Shown here piece by piece: positions 10,251-20,149 of a stretch of DNA of 64,000 bases. Numbering within the stretch: the first letter of the stretch is position 1; every line of letters starts with the position of its first letter. The DNA lies in contig JAAEOA010000427.1 in assembly GCA_024223715.1 (NCBI GenBank), positions 53,617-117,616 of the forward strand, written 5' to 3'. The position numbers were made by a program, and so were the translations under genes. The DNA is from a bacterium (GTDB lineage: Bacteria; Krumholzibacteriota; Krumholzibacteriia; LZORAL124-64-63). Under the pieces are notes generated by a model. That model was given only the letters and a program-made list of their open reading frames with translations, ran no database searches and was not told the DNA's origin.

Positions 10251-12206
10251 TCACCTTTGTAAACGAGACAGGTTTTCCCGCAGGAATTTATTATTCGGTT
10301 CCTGAACCAGACCCCTCTCGAAAACGGCCTTGGCCTGGTCTTTTTGACCCGATCGTGCCAGCAGAACCCCCAGATCCAAATATCCCTGAGCTTGTTCAGG
10401 GTGGTGAGCCACAAGTTGTTTAGCCGCAAAAAGAGCCTCTTCTTTGCGCCCGGCTCTGCTGAGAAGAACCACAACATTGTGCAAAGTTTCAAAATCACCG
10501 GGAAAATCATCTAATAGAATGAATGCTTCTTCCAGAGCCTTTGCCTCGCGGCCAGCCTGTAAATGTGAGGCCACTACCGCCCGGCCCAAAACCAAATTGG
10601 GTGCCGCTGTCCGTGCTCCCATCATCAGAATTTCATCAGCCCTGGTTTCATGGCCCTGCTCACGCAAAACACTGACATATCCTAAATATGGAGCCGCTTG
10701 TTTCGGACTCTGGTCCACAGCCAATTGATACAGACCAGCCGCCCGTTCATAAGAATCCGGGTCCTGTTCCACAGCCCCCAAAATGGCCCAACGCTGGGCA
10801 TGATTGGCCACCGCCAAAGGACGCCAGGCTTTCAGAGGTGCAGCCAACCCCCAGGGAATTATCAAGAGAAGAGCCACTGTTACAATTGCTATGGTTTGCC
10901 GGGAAAGACCACGCTTCGAAAAAAAGCCCTGCTTCAATTCCAGCAAGCCCACCAAAGCTAAAAGGGCCAGCGCAGGCAAAAGGACCATCCGGTAACGGCT
11001 GACTACAAAAAACAGACTTTGCGCGGCCATCAAAACCAAAAGAGCCACTGCGAGCCATCTCGTTTCAGCCCGTGCGCCTTTTCGCAGCACCGCCCCCGCC
11101 CCCACTAAGGCCAGAGCCACAATGAGCCACCAGGGAATAAACAGGTACTTCAACAAGGAAACATCCTGCTGCCACCCGTGGAATGAAGTCACCTGATCCA
11201 GTTCAAAAGCCTGAGTTTGAAGATGCATTTTCCGAAACCACATTTGCACAAAACGTGCAGGGTTTTCTCTGATGGTATTAAAGGCCAGTTCTCGCCACAG
11301 GGAATCGGCCTCAAGAATTGAAACAGGTTCACCTCCCAAACGCTGTTGAAGAGAAGAACAACCTGCCGGATCGGTCAACCAGTCCCCTTCAAGGCTGGTT
11401 CCCATACCTGTGGCAGCGGGCCCATTCCCCAAATATAAATTCAAACCACTGTTTAAAGAGGGCGGTGACAAATGTCCGCTGAGCTTGGAATTGTGAATCG
11501 TGGGAGGCAAGAGAACCAGAACCATGATCAGTAGGTGCATTCCCACCGATAACCAGGCACGAGAACGACCTGACCGTATCAGAGCCCACACCCCCAGGGG
11601 AGCCAAAACAAGCGTCGACCCTCGAAGTAAAACAGCAAGGCCCAGAACCAGACCTGCTGCCAGGGCACTGAGCAACCGGTGTTGCTTTGAACCGAGAAGA
11701 AAAAAATACAGGGTTATAAAAAATACCAGAGGCACTTCCACCAACGCCATCATTGTGTAAATGGAAAGCGGCAGGTAAAAAGCCACCAAAAAGGATGGCA
11801 GCCACAAGAACCAGAGCATTTTCCCGGATAATTCGGGAGCCAGTCGACCAGCCAGCAAACGCAGCAGAACCAACGTTGCGACCCAGCAAAAAATATTAAA
11901 CAAATAAACCCGTTGCAGAGCACCGGTTGGCAGAACCAAGTCTTTTGACGATTCATACCCGACACCTAAACCAGCCAAAATTTTTGGATACAATGGGGAC
12001 ATAAAAAAAGGCCGGTTCACCGACTCGTCCCCGGCCATTTCCTGATTCAAGTGAAGATAAGCTTCGGAAAGATATTGCTGTTCGTCCAACAATGGCACCC
12101 TGGCAAAGACAGAAGAATCTGCCTGATATACCAAGGCAGCCCACCACCCTGTCAAAATCAGGGGTAATAAAACCCAGGCCCATGTTTTCATGCCCCTGTG
12201 GACCAT
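10251..12206 (-). CDS. GT-C-like (GT39/ArnT-type) multi-TM glycosyltransferase with C-terminal TPR region
   Basis: Many TM helices with an acidic first loop (FARVPLLDEQQYLSEA), PILAGLGVGY; C-terminal TPRs (GLYQLAVDQSPKQAAPYLGYVSVLREQG, GYLDLGVLLARSGQKDQAKAVFERGLVQEPNN). Confidence 0.7.
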   Translation of the reverse strand: MVHRGMKTWAWVLLPLILTGWWAALVYQADSSVFARVPLLDEQQYLSEAYLHLNQEMAGDESVNRPFFMSPLYPKILAGLGVGYESSKDLVLPTGALQRVYLFNIFCWVATLVLLRLLAGRLAPELSGKMLWFLWLPSFLVAFYLPLSIYTMMALVEVPLVFFITLYFFLLGSKQHRLLSALAAGLVLGLAVLLRGSTLVLAPLGVWALIRSGRSRAWLSVGMHLLIMVLVLLPPTIHNSKLSGHLSPPSLNSGLNLYLGNGPAATGMGTSLEGDWLTDPAGCSSLQQRLGGEPVSILEADSLWRELAFNTIRENPARFVQMWFRKMHLQTQAFELDQVTSFHGWQQDVSLLKYLFIPWWLIVALALVGAGAVLRKGARAETRWLAVALLVLMAAQSLFFVVSRYRMVLLPALALLALVGLLELKQGFFSKRGLSRQTIAIVTVALLLIIPWGLAAPLKAWRPLAVANHAQRWAILGAVEQDPDSYERAAGLYQLAVDQSPKQAAPYLGYVSVLREQGHETRADEILMMGARTAAPNLVLGRAVVASHLQAGREAKALEEAFILLDDFPGDFETLHNVVVLLSRAGRKEEALFAAKQLVAHHPEQAQGYLDLGVLLARSGQKDQAKAVFERGLVQEPNNKFLRENLSRLQR

Positions 12207-13261
12207 CAGACGCTGAACCGGATCTCCAGGATGTCTCCGTCCTGAACCTGGTAGTTCTTTCCTTCAAGACGCATTTTATTGGCGGCTTTGGCGGCTGCCC
12301 AACTGCCCGCTTCGATCATGTCCTCATACCCAACAACTTCGGCACGAATGAATCCGCGTTGCAAATCAGAATGAATGACACCGGCGGCTTCAGGTGCGAA
12401 GGAACCTTTCCGCACGGGCCAGGCACGGCACTCATCGGGTCCCACGGTAAAAAAACTCTGCAAATCCAAGGCACTGTATGATGCCTGAATCATCAGATTC
12501 ATGGCCGGTTCTTCAATGCCCAGATCATCAAGAAATTCTTTGGCATCTTCAGGGTCCAGCTCAGCCAGTTCTTCTTCCATGGTGGCACACAGACAAACGA
12601 CCTGAGCTCCGGTTTTTTCTGCTGCCTGAATGGCATCGGCCGGTGGTTCCTGCCCCTCTTCAAGATTGAAGACGGCAATCATGGGTTTGGCGGTTAGAAA
12701 AGCGTAACCTGCTGCCATTTTTTCTTCATCGGGATTCAGTTCCAGATCCCTTAGAGGGCATTCATTTTCCAGTTGATCGCGGAATCGTTCAAACATGGGC
12801 GGCTCAAGAGGATTGCTGTGTTTGCCCATTCGCTCCTTCTCTTTGGTCAGCTTTTCCAATCGATTTTCAACCACCTGTAAATCAGCCAGGGCCAATTCCA
12901 TGGATAGGGTTTCCAGATCGCCCTGAGGGTTCGGCGTCCCAAACCCCCCATCAAAACAACGAACCACCTGAGCCATGGCATCGACCCTGCGTCCGTGTTC
13001 CAGGAAGCGGGTTGCTTCCCGGGCACCGTCAGTTCCTACACCAGCCTGAAAACCTGGAATATCGACCCACTCCACACTGGTGGGGATTTTTCGCTTGGGA
13101 TTGAACATTTTTGAAAGCACCTCGAGCCGCAGGTCAGGCACTTTTCCCACAGCAACGTGAGGATCGACGCCACCCTGTCCCGTAGGCAGACCCGCACCGG
13201 TAATGACATTAAAAAGAGTTGTTTTTCCGGTAAACTTAACCCCGAGAATTCCGATTTGCAC
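12206..13261 (-). CDS. ychF: Redox-regulated ATPase / Obg-family GTPase YchF
   Basis: GTG start gives VQIGILGVKFTGKTTLFNVITGAG; VEWVDIPGFQAGVGTDGAREATRFLEHGRRVDAMAQVVRCF; C-terminal TGS-like domain with FFTVGPDECRAWPVRKGSFAPEAAGVIHSDLQRGFIRAEV. Confidence 0.92.
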   Translation of the reverse strand: MQIGILGVKFTGKTTLFNVITGAGLPTGQGGVDPHVAVGKVPDLRLEVLSKMFNPKRKIPTSVEWVDIPGFQAGVGTDGAREATRFLEHGRRVDAMAQVVRCFDGGFGTPNPQGDLETLSMELALADLQVVENRLEKLTKEKERMGKHSNPLEPPMFERFRDQLENECPLRDLELNPDEEKMAAGYAFLTAKPMIAVFNLEEGQEPPADAIQAAEKTGAQVVCLCATMEEELAELDPEDAKEFLDDLGIEEPAMNLMIQASYSALDLQSFFTVGPDECRAWPVRKGSFAPEAAGVIHSDLQRGFIRAEVVGYEDMIEAGSWAAAKAANKMRLEGKNYQVQDGDILEIRFSV

Positions 13262-13286
13262 TGCAGGCTCCCATACAGAAAATGGT

Positions 13287-13649
13287 CTAAAATTGAGGGG
13301 GAGCCAGCTCAGGGGTGAACGGTGCGGACCAGGGAGAAAAGGGTCCCTGAATACCATTTTTATCCACGGCGGCTACCCGAATGCGGTACTTGTTGCCAAA
13401 AACAACCTCCACACTCACATATTCCGATGGTAACGGGTCAAGGGTCTGAATGTCCACATCATTGATCATTACTTCAGCCACATAATATTCCACAGCAGTT
13501 CCATAAGTTGGTGCCGACCAGACATACTCCGCCGCGGGAGCAGAATCCACATCGGCAATTGCCTCAAAAAAACCACCACAAACACCGAATCCAGCGTACA
13601 AGGCAACAAAAAACAACAACCTAATGGGAGACAGCAGCTTGCTCATCAT
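13287..13649 (-). CDS. Small exported fibronectin-III-like protein
   Basis: N-terminal hydrophobic stretch SPIRLLFFVALYAGFGVCGG; YRIRVAAVDKNGIQGPFSPWSAPFTP is FnIII-like. Confidence 0.55.
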   Translation of the reverse strand: MMSKLLSPIRLLFFVALYAGFGVCGGFFEAIADVDSAPAAEYVWSAPTYGTAVEYYVAEVMINDVDIQTLDPLPSEYVSVEVVFGNKYRIRVAAVDKNGIQGPFSPWSAPFTPELAPPQF

Positions 13650-13926
13650 TGATAAAAACCATCCATTTTGTAACCCGAATTGGAACAGATTCCCAATCCC
13701 TGATAGTGCAACAAGGTAAGATAATTTTGTCTATCTGGCAAAATCATCTGAGATTTTTGAATTGCGGCTAAAAATCCAATTAAAGCCATTATTTTTAAAT
13801 TCTGGGTTGCCAACTCTATGTATTTAACCGCATATTATCCGGGGCGCAAGGATGGCAGCCAAAGAATTGGACACTAGGGTCTTTTTTATTCAATCTTAAA
13901 AAGAACTCTGGCTTCACGGAGGATTT

Positions 13927-15675
13927 GTGATCACAAAAAATCAATTAACCGGTCTCTTCTTTTTTTTAAATATGGTGACAGGCCCCCTGAGTCTGCTGGG
14001 TGCGGATCTAAACGTACCTAACGACTATTATTCCATCAAAGAAGCCCTCTTGCACGCCCAAGCCAGCGACCATATTAAAATTGAGCCCGGTGAATATCTC
14101 GAACTTAATCTTGTGGTGCCACCCGGGGTTGCCCTTTCCGGAACCGGAGCCACTCCGGATGCCGTGGTAATCAATGCCGAGGGCCGCGGTCGAATAATGA
14201 TCTGCGAGAGCCTCAATACCACAACCATCATTCGCAACATTACTTTTCTTAATGGGGCTGCCACCGGTTTTGCTGTTTATGACCAAAGTGGCGGAGCCAT
14301 CCTCATGAACAACAGCGACCTGCGACTAGTCAATTGTAACTTCAGGAATAACACAGCCGAAGGTCACGGCGGCGCCATTCGCTGTTCCCACGCCTCACCT
14401 CAAATTATTAACTGTAATTTTGAAGGGAATACCGCTCTTCAGGGTGGTGGTGGTGCTATCGATTGCAGTTATGAAAGCAATCCTGTCCTGCAAAGTTGTT
14501 ACTTTCTGGACAACACCGCCCTTTGGGGCGGGGCGCTTTCCTGTAGGGGGAGCTCGTCTCCTATAGTTCACGGATCTGGATTCGACCGTAACCTGGCCAC
14601 CGGTGCTTTGGGTTACGGAGGTGGAGTCATGGCCGATTCCCAGGCTAATCCTCTATTTCAGGAATGTTCGTTTTTCGGAAATCAGGGAAATTACGGTGGT
14701 GCTTTAGCCAGTTTTGCCGGATCATCCACAAATCTTGACCATTGTACAGTCGTTGGAAATTCAAGTGTTTTTATTGGCGCAGGAATGCTCTGCATTCAAT
14801 CTTATCCGTCCATAACCAATACTATCATTGCTTTTCAAGACGGTTTGTCGGTAGCCTGCAGCGGGGCATCGCTTCCAATCATTGAGTGCAGCAATATCTT
14901 TGGTAACAGTGGTGGTGATTGGTTCGGTTCCATTAGCCCCCAACTCCAAGTTGAGGGCAACTTGTCCGTTGATCCTCAATTCTGCGATCCCAACCTGGGC
15001 AACAACTTCCGTTTTAATCTGGTGCCCGATTCGCCGTGCGCCGGATCCGCCGATGGCTGTGGCCTGATGGGAGCCTGGAGTGCCCAATGCCAAACCACAC
15101 CCGCTTATATTTCTGATTTTCTCAGCCAATGGGAAAATGGTCTCCCCAAAATATCCTGGACTTTGGGAAACCATGGCCCCACCCCGGAGTTGGTTTTGCG
15201 CAGAACTACCAAGAACCATCCGGATGGCCCGATCCAAATCCCCATCCGCATGACCGATTCCGGCTATTGTGAAGGGTGGGATCACCAGCTCATCCCCCAA
15301 GCCGATCAACAATACGTCTATAATCTCTTTGAAATTCAATTGAACGATTCACTGAAGCTCATTGATCAAACGACTCTTGATGGTAGCGGAATGTTTCAAC
15401 CCCTCCACCTGCGCCACGCCTGGCCAAACCCCTTTAACCCCGCCACCACCATCAGTTTTGAAGTTTCCGGACAAAAGGAAATTACTGTTGAGGCCTACGA
15501 CCTGCGAGGCCGTCGCGTCCGAAAATTGACCCGGCAGATATATATGACGGGAGTCCATTCTTTGGTGTGGGATGGTAAAAACGACTATGGACAGCCCCTT
15601 GAATCGGGCACTTATTTCATCAGGCTTCAATCAGGAACCCTGATCGAGAATCAAAAAGTATTGTTGCTCAAATAG
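13927..15675 (+). CDS. Exported right-handed beta-helix protein with C-terminal FlgD/T9SS-like domain
   Basis: Signal peptide region; repeats such as NCNFRNNTAEGHGGAIRCSHASPQIINCNFEGNTALQGGGGAI; C-terminus HAWPNPFNPATTISFEVSGQKEITVEAYDLRGRRVRKL...GVHSLVWDGKNDYGQPLESGTYFIRLQSG. Confidence 0.88.
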   Translation: MITKNQLTGLFFFLNMVTGPLSLLGADLNVPNDYYSIKEALLHAQASDHIKIEPGEYLELNLVVPPGVALSGTGATPDAVVINAEGRGRIMICESLNTTTIIRNITFLNGAATGFAVYDQSGGAILMNNSDLRLVNCNFRNNTAEGHGGAIRCSHASPQIINCNFEGNTALQGGGGAIDCSYESNPVLQSCYFLDNTALWGGALSCRGSSSPIVHGSGFDRNLATGALGYGGGVMADSQANPLFQECSFFGNQGNYGGALASFAGSSTNLDHCTVVGNSSVFIGAGMLCIQSYPSITNTIIAFQDGLSVACSGASLPIIECSNIFGNSGGDWFGSISPQLQVEGNLSVDPQFCDPNLGNNFRFNLVPDSPCAGSADGCGLMGAWSAQCQTTPAYISDFLSQWENGLPKISWTLGNHGPTPELVLRRTTKNHPDGPIQIPIRMTDSGYCEGWDHQLIPQADQQYVYNLFEIQLNDSLKLIDQTTLDGSGMFQPLHLRHAWPNPFNPATTISFEVSGQKEITVEAYDLRGRRVRKLTRQIYMTGVHSLVWDGKNDYGQPLESGTYFIRLQSGTLIENQKVLLLK

Positions 15676-16570
15676 CTTTTCGCCGGACAACAATCCCCGC
15701 TGCGGGCCGCCCATCCGGGTCGTGCCCTTCTTCCGAAGCAATAATATCAAACTCATGCTTGGGAAAAGCCTGAATCAACTCTCCGGGTGCCAAACGGTGT
15801 ATTGGTCGGGGATGGCCATTATAGCCAGCTACCTGTCGAAAGGTCCGGACCATTGCCACCCCTGAAGGCTGTAACATTTTTGGTAAGTGAGCCAGCAGGC
15901 CTCGCTCCAAATAGCGGAAATTTAAGATAACCGACCAAGGCCCTGCCGGAATCTGTTTCAGATCCCGTAAATCTCCGGAAATGAATTCACAGGAAACCGA
16001 CCGGCTTCGAGCCAAAGTGCGTCCCATTTCAAGAGCTTCGTCCTGCCAATCAATACCCAGGGTTCGATATCCCCGTTCAGCCAAATAAACCACAGCTCGC
16101 CCACTGCCACAGGCGAGGTCAAGGACCGGACCCGCCGACGGGGGTGGAAGCCAGTCTTCATATTGAACCAACCAGGGCGGTGGGGACCACAAATGGTTCT
16201 TCGAGTCCCCGGTTTGTTTGAACTCAGCAGGACACTGCCGACCTGCCCAGCCCAGAGAATCTACCGTTGTCCGGCCTCTTTTTTCCAGTTCCCGGGCAAT
16301 ATGACTGGCCTGGTCACTTTGACCTGCCACCACAAGCATGGCTTCGTGGCGGGGTGGAAGAAAAATGGATGGTAAAAGATGATCCAGATCCAACTTGTGT
16401 ACTGGCAACTCATTAACATCATCAAGCTGGTGATGGGTTGCCCCCTTGAGATGCCCTTTCCTGAATTCGGAAAAGGGCCGAACATCCAGGATATTACCCG
16501 CTTGCCAGCCCTGGCATGATTCCAAAAATGTTCGCATCAATAAATACCTCTTCAAGAAGTTGCCGTTCAT
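15668..16570 (-). CDS. Rhodanese-like domain fused to class I SAM-dependent methyltransferase
   Basis: N-terminal NILDVRPFSEFRKGHLKGATHHQL (rhodanese CDC25-like block); C-terminal GPVLDLACGSGRAVVYLAERGYRTLGIDWQDEAL (SAM motif I). Confidence 0.82.
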   Translation of the reverse strand: MNGNFLKRYLLMRTFLESCQGWQAGNILDVRPFSEFRKGHLKGATHHQLDDVNELPVHKLDLDHLLPSIFLPPRHEAMLVVAGQSDQASHIARELEKRGRTTVDSLGWAGRQCPAEFKQTGDSKNHLWSPPPWLVQYEDWLPPPSAGPVLDLACGSGRAVVYLAERGYRTLGIDWQDEALEMGRTLARSRSVSCEFISGDLRDLKQIPAGPWSVILNFRYLERGLLAHLPKMLQPSGVAMVRTFRQVAGYNGHPRPIHRLAPGELIQAFPKHEFDIIASEEGHDPDGRPAAGIVVRRKAI

Positions 16571-16739
16571 CCCAAAATGGAACTAAATTATGCTGACATC
16601 TTTGCTACATAGTGCGAGACTGCTGCCGAAGTCAACTGACTGAAGGCAGTAGCCTGGGTTATTCACCGAATGAATTCAATACAAAGCTTTCGCGCTTTCC
16701 CATAAACGAAACCATAATTGACGCCGCCAAGGAGAAAAC

Positions 16740-19364
16740 ATGCCCGCAATTCAACAGTTCACTGTTACTCCCAACCTGCCCGAACCGCTGCAGCCCCTGC
16801 TCCAGATTGCCAACAATATTTGGTGGAGCTGGAACATCGAAGCGATCAACCTGCTGCGCCGGGTGGATTCTGAATTGTGGGACACTCATCACGGCAACCC
16901 AATTGCTGTTTTGGGCTCTCTCTCCTCGGAAAGGGTCGCCAAGCTGGTCAAAGACCGGGCTTTTCTGGCCCATCTGGAACGAGTAAAAGGTGATTTGGAC
17001 CGATACCTTAATTTGACTTCATGGTTCGAGAGCGAACACCCGGAGAACAACCAGTCACTCATTTCATATTTTTCCATGGAATTTGGATTGCACGAATCGC
17101 TCCCTCTTTACAGTGGAGGACTCGGCATTCTGGCTGGTGACCATCTGAAATCGGCCTCTGATTTGGGCCTGCCTCTAATTGGAGTCGGTCTGGCCTATCA
17201 AACAGGATACTTTAACCAGTACCTGAACCATGATGGTTGGCAAATGGAAGAATACACCGTCAACGATTTTTACAACATGTCCATGCAGTTGGAAAAAGAT
17301 GACGACGGAAACGATGTCACCATTGAAGTGCATTATCCGGGAAGAACGGTCACGGCAAAAATTTGGCGGGTTCAGGTAGGACGTAATCCCCTGTTCCTGC
17401 TGGACACCAATCTTCAAATGAATCGAACGGAAGATCGGGAACTGACCAGCAAGTTGTATGGCGGCGATACCGAGATGCGCATCCGGCAGGAAATTTTGCT
17501 GGGCATTGGCGGCCTGCGTGCCCTGATCAAACTGGATCTGGAGCCAAGCATGTGCCACCTGAATGAAGGCCATTCTGCTTTCCTGGCTCTGGAAAGAATT
17601 AACCTGCTGATGAAAAACCGGGGCCTCAGCTATGAGACCGCTTTTGAAATGGTGCGGGCCACCAATGTCTTCACCACCCACACCCCGGTTCCTGCAGGTA
17701 ACGACCGGTTCCAACCCGAGCTGATGCAAACTTATTTGGCCAGCAAAGCCAATGATCTTGGCATCAGCATGGATGAACTGATGGCCCTGGGTCGGGAAAA
17801 CCCTGACAATAAAAATGAGACTTTTTGCATGACCGTTCTGGCCTTGCGCTTAAGCCGCAACGCCAATGGCGTGTCTGAGCTTCATGGCCACGTATCGCGT
17901 GACATGTGGAAAAACTTATGGCCCGGTGTCCCCACTGAAGAAGTGCCCATCGCCCATGTGACCAACGGCATTCACACCCGCAGCTGGCTTTGCAGTGAAA
18001 TTGCCCGCCTCTACGACCGCTACCTCGGTCCCCGCTGGCATGAAGAGCCAACTAACAAAACCATCTGGGATAGAGTTGAACTCATCCCTGATGCCGAATT
18101 ATGGAGATCTCACGAACGCATGCGTGAACGCCTGGTAGGCTTCATTCGTGGACGGATGCACAAGCAAGCCCTGAAGCGCGGCTCACACCGTGCCACTATT
18201 GAAGCGGCCTCCGAAGTTCTGGATCCTGAAGCCTTGACCATTGGCTTTGCCCGCCGTTTTGCCACTTACAAAAGGGCCGCCATGATTTTACGCGACCCTG
18301 CTCGTCTATCTCAGATTCTCAACGACCCGGAGAGGCCGGTTCAGCTCATTTTTGCAGGTAAGGCCCACCCTATGGACCAGCCTGGGAAAGAGCTTATTCG
18401 CCAGCTGGTTCACCTTGCAGAAGAAGAAGGCTTCCGTCATCGCATTGTTTTTGTGGAAGATTACAACATTGAAGTGGCCCGCTATATGGTTCAGGGTGTT
18501 GACATGTGGTTAAACACTCCGCGGCGTCCGCTTGAAGCCAGTGGCACCAGTGGAATGAAAGTTCCTCCCAACGGAGGCATTAACCTTTCAATTCCCGATG
18601 GCTGGTGGTGTGAAGGATACGAACCCGGCAACGGCTGGACCATTGGCGGAGGCGAAACCTTCGAAGATGAAGTCTATCAGGATGAAGTGGAAAGCACGGC
18701 TCTGTACGATCTGCTGGAAAATGAAATCGTACCCATTTTCTACGACCGCAGCAGTGACGATGTGCCCCGTGAATGGACACGCATCATGAAAAACAGTATG
18801 CGAACGGTGAACGCTGAATTTAATACCAACCGCATGGTTGAAGAATACACTCAACGTTTTTATGTGCCTGCCCTTGAAAACGCCGAAAGGCTGGAAGCGG
18901 ACAACTACAAAAAAGCCGCGGAATTGAGTCAATGGCGGGCTTCCACTTTAAAGAAATGGCCTCAATTGAAAGTGAATTGTGTAGATTCCGCCCCTCTTGC
19001 TGCCCACCCCATGGGCACTCAATTACCGGTAAAAGCTGCCATCGACCTGGGAGGAATTCCTGTCGAAGATGTCCTGGTTGAAGTCTATCACGGCCTGGTT
19101 AATGCTGCCGGAAATATTGTTGACGGGGAAACGGATACTCTTTTTGCTACCGACGAAACCCATGAAGGCGCCGTTGTGTTTAGTGGCAAAATTGCCTGCC
19201 GAAGGGCTGGAAGAAGAGGCTATACCGTTCGAGTAATGCCCCGCAAATCGGGATTCCCTCTGGGGCATTTCGAAGCGGGTGTTGTTTCCTGGTGGCAGGA
19301 TACTGAAAGCCGTTCCTGCACTCCGGTTGCTGAAAGAGAAGCCAAAGCTACGACTAAGAATTGA
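16740..19364 (+). CDS. glgP: Alpha-glucan phosphorylase (GT35, DUF3417-containing type)
   Basis: LLQIANNIWWSWNIEAINLLRRVD; YFSMEFGLHESLPLYSGGLGILAGDHLKSASDLGLPLIGVGL; TNVFTTHTPVPAGNDRF; EASGTSGMKVPPNGGINLSIPDGWW. Confidence 0.95.
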   Translation: MPAIQQFTVTPNLPEPLQPLLQIANNIWWSWNIEAINLLRRVDSELWDTHHGNPIAVLGSLSSERVAKLVKDRAFLAHLERVKGDLDRYLNLTSWFESEHPENNQSLISYFSMEFGLHESLPLYSGGLGILAGDHLKSASDLGLPLIGVGLAYQTGYFNQYLNHDGWQMEEYTVNDFYNMSMQLEKDDDGNDVTIEVHYPGRTVTAKIWRVQVGRNPLFLLDTNLQMNRTEDRELTSKLYGGDTEMRIRQEILLGIGGLRALIKLDLEPSMCHLNEGHSAFLALERINLLMKNRGLSYETAFEMVRATNVFTTHTPVPAGNDRFQPELMQTYLASKANDLGISMDELMALGRENPDNKNETFCMTVLALRLSRNANGVSELHGHVSRDMWKNLWPGVPTEEVPIAHVTNGIHTRSWLCSEIARLYDRYLGPRWHEEPTNKTIWDRVELIPDAELWRSHERMRERLVGFIRGRMHKQALKRGSHRATIEAASEVLDPEALTIGFARRFATYKRAAMILRDPARLSQILNDPERPVQLIFAGKAHPMDQPGKELIRQLVHLAEEEGFRHRIVFVEDYNIEVARYMVQGVDMWLNTPRRPLEASGTSGMKVPPNGGINLSIPDGWWCEGYEPGNGWTIGGGETFEDEVYQDEVESTALYDLLENEIVPIFYDRSSDDVPREWTRIMKNSMRTVNAEFNTNRMVEEYTQRFYVPALENAERLEADNYKKAAELSQWRASTLKKWPQLKVNCVDSAPLAAHPMGTQLPVKAAIDLGGIPVEDVLVEVYHGLVNAAGNIVDGETDTLFATDETHEGAVVFSGKIACRRAGRRGYTVRVMPRKSGFPLGHFEAGVVSWWQDTESRSCTPVAEREAKATTKN

Positions 19365-19380
19365 TGATTTGTTTATAAAA

Positions 19381-19411
19381 AAAACCCGGCCACCGTGCCG
19401 GGTTTTTTTAT
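19381..19411. terminator. Intrinsic terminator (likely bidirectional) between glgP and the HTH gene
   Basis: AAAACCCGGC-cacc-GTGCCGGGTTTTTTT. Confidence 0.85.
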
Positions 19412-19737
19412 GATAACCCTGGAATTATACTTTTTAAATCGGCCACATATTTTCGAAACAACCGTCTGCCTTTAGGTGTGACTTTTATGGTTGTTAAAGG
19501 CTTTTTGCCTACAATAGATTTCTCCTGGGCCACCAACGCCCCCTCCTCCAGCTTCGACAAATGAACCGACAAAGTACCATCGGTCAGTTTTAGTTCATCT
19601 CTCAGGGAGGTGAAAGAAATACCTTTCCTTGTGCGCAGCAAAGAGGACAGGACCAGCAAGCGGACCCGACCATGAATTAACGGTAAAAGAAGGTCCCGAC
19701 CCACCTGGCCAGCACCATTTTGCTGAATTTGCGCCAC
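19408..19737 (-). CDS. Winged-helix (HTH_34/MarR-like) transcriptional regulator
   Basis: IHGRVRLLVLSSLLRTRKGISFTSLRDELKLTDGTLSVHLSKLEEGALVAQEKSIVGKKPLTTIKVTPKGRRLFRKYV. Confidence 0.85.
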   Translation of the reverse strand: MAQIQQNGAGQVGRDLLLPLIHGRVRLLVLSSLLRTRKGISFTSLRDELKLTDGTLSVHLSKLEEGALVAQEKSIVGKKPLTTIKVTPKGRRLFRKYVADLKSIIPGLS

Positions 19738-20109
19738 GCCAGGGGCCTCCTTGCCTTTGGCGTTTCATGCATCGTTTTTGGAAGCAGCTTCCTTGCCGCC
19801 CCGTTCGATATTTTTTTAAATTATCAGGGACCGGCGAAGTCAGTCTTGTTGTATCACCTTGCCGATCCCTGTTCATCAGGGGAGGCCGCCCTGCCTCCCC
19901 TGAAATCGGTTCAATTGACGAACGTTTGGTTTACCCCACCAAATCTCCCACCGCAAATCCTTTTGCAACCAGAAGTTTGATGAGGGGGCGACTGGCACCC
20001 AGGACCAGGTTGTCCGCCCCCTTGCCTCCCGGAGATCCTTCTCCAGTTCCCTTTCGGGGGATCCATTGCTCCGTCGGGATCCGGCCGCTCGTAGTTGAAC
20101 CTTAACTAT

Positions 20110-20130
20110 GTACTTTAATAACCAAAGTAC
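20110..20130. repeat. Short inverted repeat GTACTTT-N7-AAAGTAC
   Basis: Read directly: gtactttaataaccaaagtac. Confidence 0.9.
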
Positions 20131-20149
20131 TTTTATTTTTCAAGTTGTG

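Noticed and set aside
19629-20105. 158-aa plus-strand ORF overlapping the winged-helix gene
   Set aside because: Antisense to the regulator in its first part; no signal or domain; arginine/proline-rich shadow.
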